In this document: positions 1 to 9,071 of the stretch, piece by piece
How the letters are laid out: every line of letters starts with the position of its first letter
Numbering within the stretch: position 1 is the stretch's first letter
From: Candidatus Electrothrix aestuarii
Lineage (GTDB): Bacteria; Desulfobacterota; Desulfobulbia; Desulfobulbales; Desulfobulbaceae
Length of the DNA stretch: 64,000 nt
Reading direction: 5' to 3'
Assembly: GCA_032595685.2 (NCBI GenBank)
Contig: CP159373.1
Span: forward strand, 1,075,001-1,139,000
Notes under the pieces: model-generated
What the model saw: the letters and a program-made list of their open reading frames with translations, nothing else
The model's database searches: none
Told to the model about the DNA's origin: nothing
Translations under genes and position numbers: made by a program

Positions 1-1
1 C

Positions 2-2011
2 CCTTATAATGAAAAAAACAACAAAGATGCCCTGGAAAATGCTTCAAGAATAGCTGATGAAAACAAGGCACTTGCAGTTATAGGCCATTATACAAACGCC
101 GGTACTCTTGCAGCCGGGGCAATTTATCGCGACAATGGAATACCGGCTCTCACAGCTTCAGCAGCCGATGAAAAAGTGACACAGGGCAATGAGTGGTATT
201 TTAAAATTATGCCGGACAGAAGGAGTACTCGGGTTTTACTTGCCTATACTGTAAAAAATTTACTCCTGCGAAATACGGTGAGTATTATCTTTGACAAAAA
301 CAATTATGGATCGAATCTTGTGCAAAGCTTTGAAAAACAAGCAGAAAAAGCAGGAATCCAGATTAAAAATAAATGGTTTTTTGACAGCGGGGATGAGGAC
401 AGCGAACACCAGATAAGAGGCATTGTCGGGCGTCTCAGAGCTACCCAAAATCCAGGAACTATATTCTGCGCGCTTTATGCGAATGATGCGGATAATATTT
501 TTACAGAGTTGCGGTACCCTGGGACCGATTTTCAAATTATCGGACCCAATTCATTCTCTACCCCGTCATTCATTTCTCAATTTAATGAATATCCAAAAGA
601 AAATGAGACCCCAGGCTACTACACGGATGGGACGTATGCGGTTTCTCCTTTTATTTCATATCTGGCTGATTCTCCTTTGGCCTCTGATTTCAGAAAGAAA
701 AACATTGACCGTTACGGAACAGAACCATCCTGGGTGACAGCAAATTATTATGATGCAGCCCTGCTTATTGCAAACGCCATAGAACGTGCTGAAATAAAAG
801 GAAAAGATATAATGGAAGATAGACGAAAACTTAAAAAAGCTTTAAAGAGCTTCAATGAACCAGATAATGCCGTACAAGGCATCACAGGTAAACTGTATTT
901 TGACCAGGAACGAACTGTCCCCCGGTCATTACAACTCGGCGTTTGGAAACAACATCAATTCCTTCCTGCATATTTTCAATACCAGGAAACAGCAACAGAA
1001 AATGATTCCAAGGTAGTGACCGGCAAACAAGAAATAACCCAACAAAATGTCTCCAAGGATAAAGAGAACACTGGCAACCAACTGGAATTTAACGGCCAGC
1101 AACTGGATAGATATCGTGTTGTATACACGGGAATAGACATCAACCACATATCAAATATTGATATAAAGCAAGGCCAGTTTACTGCGGATTTTTATATATG
1201 GTTCCGTTATATGGGAGATTTTGATGATACGGATATTATATTCCCTGATGCCCTTACCCCTATAGTACTGGGAAAACCTTTCAGCAGCAAAAAAACACAT
1301 GATGGTGCTCACCTTCGTATCTATAAGAAACAAGCTGATTTTATTACCAGTTTAAACCTACAGCCCTATCCACTGGACCACCATAAACTCCGCATACGCT
1401 TTCACCATAGCAAAGAAACGCGAAATCAGCTGATATATGTTCCAGATGTAGAAGGCCTTCCTTTTCTCAGCCGAAAGAATGACCAAGGGCAGTCAATGGT
1501 ACGTACCATACCAGGCTGGAAGGTAAAAGATATCTCCTACTCGCAACTCCTCAAGGCGTCTCCTGGCAACAGCAAGGTACCCTACTCAGTTTTTTCTACA
1601 GACGTGGAAATACAACGACATGACCGTCTTTGTCTTTTAGCCAAAAACTTCTCTCCGGTATTCTTCATTATACTTGCCTGGTATTTTGTTTTTTTTCACC
1701 CCAAAAGCAGAGGTATCTTCCGTTTCCATGCATTATTACTTGCAGTTCTTCTTACTCTCTGGATCCATGTGGTGTATGCTCCCTCTTTACCGGGACAAAG
1801 TATTATTAAAAATATATCATTTGTTCTGTATCTTGCGATAGGAGCGGGGGGACTGACATCGGGAACAATGTATCTTTTCCGCCTCTCCCAAAAAAACAGC
1901 GACCAGACAGACCGATACCTGCTTTGCGCGGGTCAGGTAATGTATTGTGTAGTTACTCTTGGGGGCATATTCTTTGTATTGTACCATGTTCAATCTCTGC
2001 TCCACTCGTGA
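2..2011 (+). CDS. Periplasmic-binding-protein / pentameric ligand-gated ion channel fusion (5' truncated by window)
   Basis: The reading frame is open from base 2, so the gene starts upstream of the window; about 669 codons are present. The first ~300 codons are a type-1 periplasmic binding (LivJ-like) domain: they match codon for codon the corresponding part of the paralogue at 4068-6302 (for example a VIGHY segment followed by PALTASAA). From about codon 363 (base 1090) a pLGIC extracellular domain follows, with the strand pattern FTADFYIWFRYMGDF and a Pro-loop, LQPYPLDHHKLRIRF, near base 1360. Four hydrophobic segments follow (about bases 1640-1700, 1720-1795, 1805-1875, 1910-1990), as expected for M1-M4, with a proline in M1 and LPG at the M2-M3 turn. 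I infer a ligand-gated channel in the inner membrane whose ligand is captured by an amino-acid or anion binding domain. The ligand is unknown. The next gene starts 29 bp downstream. Confidence 0.8.
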   Translation, partial: PYNEKNNKDALENASRIADENKALAVIGHYTNAGTLAAGAIYRDNGIPALTASAADEKVTQGNEWYFKIMPDRRSTRVLLAYTVKNLLLRNTVSIIFDKNNYGSNLVQSFEKQAEKAGIQIKNKWFFDSGDEDSEHQIRGIVGRLRATQNPGTIFCALYANDADNIFTELRYPGTDFQIIGPNSFSTPSFISQFNEYPKENETPGYYTDGTYAVSPFISYLADSPLASDFRKKNIDRYGTEPSWVTANYYDAALLIANAIERAEIKGKDIMEDRRKLKKALKSFNEPDNAVQGITGKLYFDQERTVPRSLQLGVWKQHQFLPAYFQYQETATENDSKVVTGKQEITQQNVSKDKENTGNQLEFNGQQLDRYRVVYTGIDINHISNIDIKQGQFTADFYIWFRYMGDFDDTDIIFPDALTPIVLGKPFSSKKTHDGAHLRIYKKQADFITSLNLQPYPLDHHKLRIRFHHSKETRNQLIYVPDVEGLPFLSRKNDQGQSMVRTIPGWKVKDISYSQLLKASPGNSKVPYSVFSTDVEIQRHDRLCLLAKNFSPVFFIILAWYFVFFHPKSRGIFRFHALLLAVLLTLWIHVVYAPSLPGQSIIKNISFVLYLAIGAGGLTSGTMYLFRLSQKNSDQTDRYLLCAGQVMYCVVTLGGIFFVLYHVQSLLHS

Positions 2012-2040
2012 TTACGCAGCATTTTTAAAGGGCCCTTACA

Positions 2041-3804
2041 ATGACTAACAGCAGACAAAATACATTAGCAAATAAAAACAACAAAATAACGACACCTAAA
2101 AAGACAGGCAAGATACTTTCTTCCTGGAATACTGCGGATTACTGGTCCATACTGCTCGCTTTCGCTCTGATTATCCCTTGCCTCTTCTTTTATGCAACAA
2201 ATGAGTTTGAACAGGTAACAGAGCAGATATCCTGGAAAAAATCAGTGATGCAAAATGACCCCATGCACGGGCCATTCAAATCAGTGGCGTGGTATAAAGC
2301 CTTTGACGAACAAAGAGAAATTCAGGCAGCAGATGGAAAGTTTGGTACTTTTTTAAAAGAATGGCTGGCCAAGCCGCATAAATGGACAAATAATCCACTT
2401 AATGCCTTTTTCCTCACCAAAGCAGAAGCTTACCCTCAGCACGATGTAAAAAGAAAGAAATATGAAGAGGCCAGCAACTATACTGCAATGATGAAAGCTC
2501 TGGCTTTATCTGCCCAGAATAAAGCAGAAAATGATCATTTCAAAAATCTTGCGGCAAACAAAGATGCGCAAGAAAAAATCAGTCAATGGCGTCGCGCCCG
2601 CCTGAAACAGCAAGACGCCAAAAAACAGTTTGAAAAAATTACCTATAATATCGTACCTGGCCTGCTGGGAATCATGCTGTTTTCAGGAGTGGTCTTTGCG
2701 CTTCCGGTTTACTGTATACGACGCACCTCTCCAGTACAGTTTTTTATCGGATTCGTGCCGGTCTTCCTACTTTCTGTTCTTTCGTATACACTGGCCGCCC
2801 AAACATCTCTACGCCATTACGGGTTAGGCTACTCCGTCTGGGGAATAATACTAGGAATGCTTATTGCAAATACAATCGGAACCCCTCGCTGGATCAGATC
2901 AGGACTGCAAATCGAATTATATACGAAAACGGCTCTTATTCTCCTTGGTGCCGAAATTATACTCACAAAGGTCATGGCGATCGGTGCTCCTGGTTTTCTC
3001 ATTGCCTGGGTGGGTGCTCCCATCGTATTGCTGACAAGTTTTTGGTTTGGCAAAAAAATACTGAAAATAGAATCAGATACTTTAAATATGGTTATATCTG
3101 CTGACCTGAGTATATGCGGAACCTCAGCAGCCATAGCAACAGCTGCCGCCTGCCGGGCAAAGGAAGAGGAATTGACCTTTGCTATAGGACTTTCTCTGGT
3201 ATTCACCGCTGTAATGATGGTCCTCATGCCGATCTGTATCAACGCCATTCATATGAACGAGGTGTTAGCTGGGGCATGGCTGGGTGGATCAATTGATGCA
3301 ACCGGGGCTGTAGCCTCTGCCGGGTCTCTTGTTTCAAACCGCGCCCTGGAGGTTGCGGTTACCATCAAGATGATTCAGAATATTCTGATAGGTATTGTCG
3401 CTTTTTGTGTTGCTGTTTACTGGTCTGTCCGGGCTGAAGCAACCAACAAAAAGATTACCCTTGCAAAAACATGGAGGAATTTTCCAAAATTTATTCTCGG
3501 GTTTATAGGGGCGATGTTTCTTTTTTCATTTGTATACAGCAGACTGGATACCCCGACAGCACATTCACTTCTGGACCAGGGGGTAATACGTAATGGAACC
3601 AAACTATTCCGGGATTGGTTTTTCTGCTTCTCCTTTGTTGCCATCGGCCTCCAGTGTAATTTCAGAAAACTCAAAAAATATTTCGAGGGAGGAAAGACCC
3701 TATCACTGTACCTCTTTGGCCAGTCTCTACAGCTTGTCTTGTCTTTCTTACTGGCATATCTGGGCTTTTTTGTTTTCTTTCCTGATAGTCTCTCGCAATT
3801 GTGA
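2041..3804 (+). CDS. YeiH/UPF0324-family putative sulfate exporter with long N-terminal extension
   Basis: 587 aa. The C-terminal ~380 residues are a multi-spanning YeiH-type (Cons_hypoth698) transporter with the family signature DLSICGTSAAIATAAA near residue 355 and GGSIDATGAVASAG near residue 419. The family is annotated as a putative sulfate exporter; the true substrate is poorly established. YeiH proteins are usually about 350 aa. This one carries an extra ~200 residues: a transmembrane helix (residues ~36-55), then a charged, Lys/Glu/Ala-rich, probably periplasmic helical segment, then a second helix before the transporter core. It sits between two paralogous PBP-pLGIC receptors and is probably co-transcribed with them (29 bp after the first, 28 bp before the next gene). 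Confidence 0.75.
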   Translation: MTNSRQNTLANKNNKITTPKKTGKILSSWNTADYWSILLAFALIIPCLFFYATNEFEQVTEQISWKKSVMQNDPMHGPFKSVAWYKAFDEQREIQAADGKFGTFLKEWLAKPHKWTNNPLNAFFLTKAEAYPQHDVKRKKYEEASNYTAMMKALALSAQNKAENDHFKNLAANKDAQEKISQWRRARLKQQDAKKQFEKITYNIVPGLLGIMLFSGVVFALPVYCIRRTSPVQFFIGFVPVFLLSVLSYTLAAQTSLRHYGLGYSVWGIILGMLIANTIGTPRWIRSGLQIELYTKTALILLGAEIILTKVMAIGAPGFLIAWVGAPIVLLTSFWFGKKILKIESDTLNMVISADLSICGTSAAIATAAACRAKEEELTFAIGLSLVFTAVMMVLMPICINAIHMNEVLAGAWLGGSIDATGAVASAGSLVSNRALEVAVTIKMIQNILIGIVAFCVAVYWSVRAEATNKKITLAKTWRNFPKFILGFIGAMFLFSFVYSRLDTPTAHSLLDQGVIRNGTKLFRDWFFCFSFVAIGLQCNFRKLKKYFEGGKTLSLYLFGQSLQLVLSFLLAYLGFFVFFPDSLSQL

Positions 3805-3832
3805 TTTCTTTCCTTTTTAGAGTGGTTAAGCA

Positions 3833-4066
3833 ATGGCTGCAACAATCTTGTTGAAAAAATGGTTAATATTACTCTGTGCTGTTATCTCAATAATAATATT
3901 TGGCGTATTTATTGCCCCGGTCATAAACTCCCACCTGCCCTGGATGAAACATTTTATACAACAGAGCGAATTATATGATATTGATACCGGAGCACTTTGG
4001 TATACAGATCTCAATCCCCACCTCCTGACACGTCCTCTTTCCGATAAGAAAGAAAAGACAGAATAA
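3833..4066 (+). CDS. Small single-pass membrane protein, unknown function
   Basis: 77 aa, not recognised. One strong hydrophobic helix lies at residues ~8-30, followed by a hydrophilic tail with aromatic residues (QQSELYDIDTGALWYTDLN) and a basic/acidic end. It starts 28 bp after the YeiH-like gene and ends one base before the ATG of the second receptor (TAA-C-ATG), so translational coupling is likely. It has the same strand and membrane character as its neighbours and may be an accessory subunit of the exporter or the channel; that is inference from position only. Confidence 0.6.
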   Translation: MAATILLKKWLILLCAVISIIIFGVFIAPVINSHLPWMKHFIQQSELYDIDTGALWYTDLNPHLLTRPLSDKKEKTE

Positions 4067-4067
4067 C

Positions 4068-6302
4068 ATGCCCCCAGTAACCCGCAATCATACGACTGAG
4101 CGTAACCAAGCTCAAATTATGCAAAAAATCTTTTTCGTCTTTATCATCAGCATAAGCATATGCACGTATTCATGGTGGGAGTTCCAAAATATGACTGAAA
4201 AGGAACCCATCTATATTGCTGTTATCGGCCCTATGGGGATTGAAAATGGCAAATCTATGCGTAACGGGGTGCAACTCTACGTTGATCAGGTGAACGCCAA
4301 TGGCGGAATTGATGGAAGGAAAATAAACATTCTCTTTCGTAATGACGAAAATAATCCCGATAAGGCCCGGAAAATTGCTGAAGAACTTGTCTCAGACGAC
4401 AGAATATTGGTTGTTATTGGCCATTATTATAGCAGTACCTCAAAAGAAGCAGGAAAAATATACAAAAGATTCCAAATTCCGGCCATTACTGCCTCAGCTA
4501 CTGCTGAAGACGTTATTCTGAATAACAAATGGTACTTCAGGACAATTCCCGGCAACAACATGGAAGCCCGCTTTGTTGCTCACTACATCACAAAAGGACT
4601 GAAAAACAACTCTGCTGGTATTATTTTCAGCAAAGACGACTACGGCAAATCCCTGGCACAGGCCTTTAAAAAAGTTACAGCTGAACTGGGCGTTCGGGTT
4701 GACAAGGAATGGGAGTGGGACAACGATAAACCAGCTGCTGACCAAGTGGATATCATCCAACAACAACTCAGTGAAGGAGAAGCGCCAGATGTTATCTACT
4801 TTGCTACTCATGCCTCTGAAGGGGTAAAAATTATAACGACCCTGAAAGAATCCGGTCTATTAGATAAAAAAATAGACCTCATTGCTTCGTATGCATTAGC
4901 CAGGAGTTTCTTCGATAACATTGAAGGCTATCCTAAAGAGTGGGCATCGCCTGGCTATTACTCCGACGGTATTTACTTTGCAACTCCTTTTATGAGCGCT
5001 CTTGGAGGGGTAAGGGCATTCAACTTCGCCTCCCAATACCAAAAAAAGTATAGCGAAAAACAAAATGTTGTCAGTATAAGCTATTATGATGCTGTAAAAA
5101 CAGCAATTGAAGCTGCGCGTAAAAGTGGCGTTCAGGGAACAGGATATATCCATGAGGATCGCGAAAAGCTCAGGGATACTCTGGCAGGATTCTATAACAC
5201 CCAGAGAGCCATCAAAGGAGCAGGAGGCTTAATATGGTTTGATGAAGAAGGGGGGGTAACGAGAGAATATGCTATTGGGATATGGAAAAAACAGCAGGAA
5301 TCACCTGCTGACATTCAGTTTGCCGAACAAAACCATAAGATTGATAACCTGTTACACGAAGTTCTAGATAATCAGGCCATCCTTATTGATAACCTCGCCA
5401 TGAGCGCAACCCAGGTCGTTTCAGTTGCAGTGCAGGACATCAATGTAACCAATATCACAATGGATCCTGCTCAATTCACAGCCTCATTCCAACTCAGATT
5501 CAGCTCCCCTGGTAAAGTACATGAGGATGCAATTCTGCCGAATAGACTGATAGCTCCACTGGAATTTGAAAATGCTATCACACCGATTACAGTCAGCGAT
5601 CCGGTTCTTGAAAAAGAATCAGATGGAAAAACTGTCACGACAGTACAAGTAGAGGCTACATTTAAAACCAAATTCAATATCACCTCTTTTCCTTTTACCA
5701 AAGAGCAAAAGCTCTCAATTCGATTCCGCAATGAGCAACATTCCTACGAGCGCCTTGTTTATGTACCTGAAATTGAAACTATAGAACTTGACGCTGTTCC
5801 TGACAACTGGCGCTCATTCAGTGCATACTTTTATCAGGATATTATGTCAAAAAAAACCTCATTGGGAGACCCGGAGTATTTTCGCACAGAACGATCTCTT
5901 GATTATTCAAGATTCAATATAGAGTTTATTGTTACCCAGAACAATTCTTTTATGACGTTTTTCTATCACACTCTGCCTCTTCTTCTGACAGGGATCGCTT
6001 TTTTTATAATACTCCGCATGCCAGCTGAACAATGGGAAAAACGCATCCTGAGCACGATTGCTCTGCAAGCTTTTCTTCTTGTTTTTCATCTGAAACAACA
6101 TACAAATTTACCGGAAGGGTCTGTTACAGTTCTTGATTATACATATTACCTGTTCCATGTGATCCTTCTCATCTCATTAGCCTCCTCTCACTCTTTTTTT
6201 AAAAGAGATCTGAGCGTAATCCGACATAAAATTTCTTCCCTTCCCTTGATAAGAGGGAATAACGGCATGGAAAAAGAAAATGAGCCTCAACAATCTTCCT
6301 GA
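4068..6302 (+). CDS. Periplasmic-binding-protein / pentameric ligand-gated ion channel fusion, second paralogue
   Basis: 744 aa. The annotated ATG at 4068 is one base after the previous stop; an in-frame ATG at 4119 would place the hydrophobic signal helix (IFFVFIISISICTYSWW) right at the N-terminus. Residues ~45-420 are a type-1 binding domain (YIAVIGPMGIENGKSMRNG, NANGGIDGRK). Residues ~447-620 form a pLGIC extracellular domain: VAVQDINVTNITMDPAQFTA at its start and the Pro-loop NITSFPFTKEQKLSIRFR near residue 541. Hydrophobic segments at ~624-651 (with the M1-type LPLLL), ~657-680 and ~685-711 match M1-M3, with an NLPEGSVTVLDY M2-M3 loop. There is no fourth helix: the last ~30 residues are polar. 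It overlaps the next gene by 23 bp. Ligand and ion selectivity cannot be read from sequence. Confidence 0.8.
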   Translation: MPPVTRNHTTERNQAQIMQKIFFVFIISISICTYSWWEFQNMTEKEPIYIAVIGPMGIENGKSMRNGVQLYVDQVNANGGIDGRKINILFRNDENNPDKARKIAEELVSDDRILVVIGHYYSSTSKEAGKIYKRFQIPAITASATAEDVILNNKWYFRTIPGNNMEARFVAHYITKGLKNNSAGIIFSKDDYGKSLAQAFKKVTAELGVRVDKEWEWDNDKPAADQVDIIQQQLSEGEAPDVIYFATHASEGVKIITTLKESGLLDKKIDLIASYALARSFFDNIEGYPKEWASPGYYSDGIYFATPFMSALGGVRAFNFASQYQKKYSEKQNVVSISYYDAVKTAIEAARKSGVQGTGYIHEDREKLRDTLAGFYNTQRAIKGAGGLIWFDEEGGVTREYAIGIWKKQQESPADIQFAEQNHKIDNLLHEVLDNQAILIDNLAMSATQVVSVAVQDINVTNITMDPAQFTASFQLRFSSPGKVHEDAILPNRLIAPLEFENAITPITVSDPVLEKESDGKTVTTVQVEATFKTKFNITSFPFTKEQKLSIRFRNEQHSYERLVYVPEIETIELDAVPDNWRSFSAYFYQDIMSKKTSLGDPEYFRTERSLDYSRFNIEFIVTQNNSFMTFFYHTLPLLLTGIAFFIILRMPAEQWEKRILSTIALQAFLLVFHLKQHTNLPEGSVTVLDYTYYLFHVILLISLASSHSFFKRDLSVIRHKISSLPLIRGNNGMEKENEPQQSS

Positions 6303-6759
6303 CAAAACAGACAGCGTAGAGCGGGCTGAAATCGTCATACGGAATCATGTGATTCTTTCTATGGGCTTTGGCCTGATACCAATTCCTCTGCTGGATACAG
6401 TAGGGCTTACAGGAACCCAACTCGCCATGTTACGCAAGCTGGCAAAGATCTATCACATTCCATTCTCTGAACATATAGGAAAAAGTGCTCTCATGTCGTT
6501 AATCGGTGGAACAGGTTCTGTACCTGTTGCCGGAATAGTCTTCACTGCCATGAAAGCTCTTCCCATTATTGGTACATCAATAGCGGCAATTACCATGCCT
6601 GTAACTGCCGGAGCAATAACCCATGCAACAGGTAGAATTTTTCATCAGCATTTTGCCTCTGGCGGGACCTTTCTTACTTTTGACCCAAAGAAAGTGCAAG
6701 CATATTATTATCAAGAATTTTCTTCCTTTAAAGAACACCACGTACAGAGCGATTATTGA
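6280..6759 (+). CDS. DUF697-family membrane protein
   Basis: 159 aa. It shows the DUF697 pattern: a charged start, then RNHVILSMGFGLIPIPLLDT, a Q-x-x-ML-x-KLAKIY segment, and a glycine-rich second hydrophobic stretch (SLIGGTGSVPVAGIVFTAMK). Two to three hydrophobic helices suggest an inner-membrane location. DUF697 domains are often found fused to or beside small GTPases and stress proteins; no biochemical role is assigned. The start overlaps the receptor gene by 23 bp, so the two are probably translationally coupled. It may be a partner of the channel that lacks an M4 helix, which is speculative. Confidence 0.7.
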   Translation: MSLNNLPDKTDSVERAEIVIRNHVILSMGFGLIPIPLLDTVGLTGTQLAMLRKLAKIYHIPFSEHIGKSALMSLIGGTGSVPVAGIVFTAMKALPIIGTSIAAITMPVTAGAITHATGRIFHQHFASGGTFLTFDPKKVQAYYYQEFSSFKEHHVQSDY

Positions 6760-6845
6760 ACTCATTTCCTAATCAATCTCACGACAACTTGGGGATCCCA
6801 TCTCTCCTTTCACGAGAAAATAACTCCAAGCTTTCTATCTGAAAT

Positions 6846-8984
6846 ATGTCTCATTCAAAGCTCACATCCTGCCTGTGGCCTCCAGAGAAACTCCATGAAG
6901 CCTTGTCTGAGGTAGCTCTCCGAAGCAAAATCATAGAGCATGCAGAAAAAATCCAGCCTTTATGTAATAACAACAATACCTATGATAACAGTTCCGTTGA
7001 CCAGTGGATGGAGCTTGCCGCTGTTACCCTGAAAGCAGAAATTATCCCGACAGAATGGCGCTACTCAGAAACCCGGGAAATGCTACGTTGTATAGGCCCA
7101 TCGCTTATTCAGCTCCCTGGAGCTTCACCACTTTTCTTGGCAGTCTTAAAGGGAGGTAAACGGCGTGTAAAAATCCTTGGACCTGACTTAGAAAAATATT
7201 CTATCTCCAGAGAAGAGGTCCTGAAAATATTGACGGCTCCATTCCAGCAAGCTGCGGCAGGATCAGCAGCACGTATTTTAGAACGAGCTTGTATTCCTGA
7301 AGAGCGAATACAAGCATCTCTCCAGGCACTTGTTGATGAGCAGCTGAGTAACATGCCGATCCAGACAGGGTGCTGGATCCTTCGAGCATCTCCGGGAGAA
7401 TCTTTTCATAAACAGGTACTCCGTTCTTCTGTCCTGCCTGCATTAATTGGAGCTTTTGGCGCCCATACTGTGGCGTTGCTTCTCATGATATGCTCTTGGT
7501 GGCTCATCGGCAAGCAGGCACTTGCCGGACATTTCACATATGCAACAGTCACGGCTTGGTCTTTAATTTTATTTACCATTATTCCATTCCAACTTTTGGA
7601 TAAATGGCTACAGGGCTTGATTTCAATCAAAATTGGAGAACTGTTCAAGCAACGCTTGCTTCATGGTATTCTGCAACTTGAACCGGAAGAGATACGACAT
7701 CAAGGTTCTGGTCAATTTCTTGGTATCATTATGGAGGCGGAGTCATTAAGTGCATTAGCGCTGGAAGGTGGCTTAGGCGCAGGTTTAGCTGTTATCCAGC
7801 TGATTATCGCCACAGGTATTCTGTTTACAGGAGCCGGAGGCTTGCCCCATGCCGCATTACTTGCACTCTGGTCCGGCTTAACAGCATACCTCTGCCTAAA
7901 ATACTACCACCGATCAAAGCAATGGATTACAGCCTACCAGGAAATGAGCAATGACATGATAGAAGGCATGATAGGCTACCGTACCCGCTTAGTTCAGGAG
8001 GAACCTACGCATTGGCATGATCAAGAGAGAACATTCCTTCAAAACTATGTTCGAATGTCAAACAAACTTGACTCCATCGCATTAATAATTCGTGGTTTAC
8101 TAGGGAGAGGCTGGTATCTCGTCGGATTATTGGGAATACTGCCAAGCCTCCTTGCCAAATCAAATAATTCCGATGCGTTGGCTATCAGTATTGCAGGCAT
8201 CCTGCTGGCTGCACAGGCACTGGCACAGCTCATAAGCGGAGCAACATCGGCAATTAATGCTCTCACAGGAAGCGCCCAAGTACTTCCTTTGTTTAATGCA
8301 GCTACCCGGTCCCTCAAAAAGAAACCTCATGTAATGCCCTCTGTTCTCAACCAGGCTGCTTCATCGCAACAGCATCCTGTGGTTTCTTTCCAGGACGCAA
8401 CATTTTGTTATCCAGGTGCGGCATTACCAGCTCTCTCAGGATGCACAGGCGAAATTTCAGCAAATTCACGGATCTTATTACAAGGCCCGTCAGGAGGAGG
8501 AAAATCAAGTCTGGCTGGCTTACTGACTGGCCTGCGGAGTCCCGAATCCGGTCAATTGCGTCTTTGGGGTATAGATCATAAATTAGTCGGCCCGGATCTA
8601 TGGCGCACGAAAGCTGTTGCTGCTCCTCAGTTCCATGAAAATCATGTTATTACAGAAACATTTTCATTCAATCTTCTTATGGGAAGAAACTGGCCCCCCG
8701 AACCTGAGGATCTGGAGGCTGCTTTGGAAATTTGCAGAGAACTCGGCCTGAGCGAATTGCTTGAACGTCTGCCTGCTGGCTTTCAACAAATGGTTGGAGA
8801 ATCTGCCTGGCGTCTTTCACATGGTGAAAAAAGTCGCCTCTATATTGCCCGCGCACTTCTTCAGCATGCAGATTTAATGGTTCTGGATGAAAGCTTTGCG
8901 GCCTTAGACCCGGAAAATTTTGAGCTGGCGCTGTCTTGTGTGCTCAATCGTGCTTCCGCATTAGTTGTGATTGCACACCCCTAA
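6846..8984 (+). CDS. ABC transporter, fused permease-ATPase with N-terminal soluble domain
   Basis: 712 aa half-transporter. Residues 1-190 are soluble and resemble the degenerate front domains of some bacterial exporters, but I see no intact C39 protease catalytic motif. Residues ~195-480 hold the membrane domain (several hydrophobic helices). The ATPase domain begins near residue 510: Walker A GPSGGGKSS, Q-loop AAPQFHENH, signature LSHGE instead of LSGGQ, Walker B LMVLDESFAALDPE, and the H-loop at the very C-terminus (VVIAHP, then stop). The protein therefore ends immediately after the switch histidine, which is short for the family. An exporter of a peptide or small molecule is likely; the substrate is unknown. 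It follows the DUF697 gene by 86 bp on the same strand. Confidence 0.75.
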   Translation: MSHSKLTSCLWPPEKLHEALSEVALRSKIIEHAEKIQPLCNNNNTYDNSSVDQWMELAAVTLKAEIIPTEWRYSETREMLRCIGPSLIQLPGASPLFLAVLKGGKRRVKILGPDLEKYSISREEVLKILTAPFQQAAAGSAARILERACIPEERIQASLQALVDEQLSNMPIQTGCWILRASPGESFHKQVLRSSVLPALIGAFGAHTVALLLMICSWWLIGKQALAGHFTYATVTAWSLILFTIIPFQLLDKWLQGLISIKIGELFKQRLLHGILQLEPEEIRHQGSGQFLGIIMEAESLSALALEGGLGAGLAVIQLIIATGILFTGAGGLPHAALLALWSGLTAYLCLKYYHRSKQWITAYQEMSNDMIEGMIGYRTRLVQEEPTHWHDQERTFLQNYVRMSNKLDSIALIIRGLLGRGWYLVGLLGILPSLLAKSNNSDALAISIAGILLAAQALAQLISGATSAINALTGSAQVLPLFNAATRSLKKKPHVMPSVLNQAASSQQHPVVSFQDATFCYPGAALPALSGCTGEISANSRILLQGPSGGGKSSLAGLLTGLRSPESGQLRLWGIDHKLVGPDLWRTKAVAAPQFHENHVITETFSFNLLMGRNWPPEPEDLEAALEICRELGLSELLERLPAGFQQMVGESAWRLSHGEKSRLYIARALLQHADLMVLDESFAALDPENFELALSCVLNRASALVVIAHP

Positions 8985-9038
8985 GATCACAATTCTTATT
9001 TTCCGCAATCAGCCAAGCAAGTCTGCCTGCGCGCAAGG

Positions 9039-9063
9039 AAAGCGGGCAACGCATTGCTCAACT
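9039..9063. repeat. 25-bp direct repeat, copy A (copy B at 9611-9635)
   Basis: The two copies differ at one base and contain the near-palindrome GCAATGCATTGC (GCAACGCATTGC in this copy). Both lie at the 3' side of minus-strand small ORFs. In copy B the repeat forms one arm of a putative attC site, so copy A may be a diverged or partial attC. Confidence 0.6.
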
Positions 9064-9071
9064 TATCTCGT

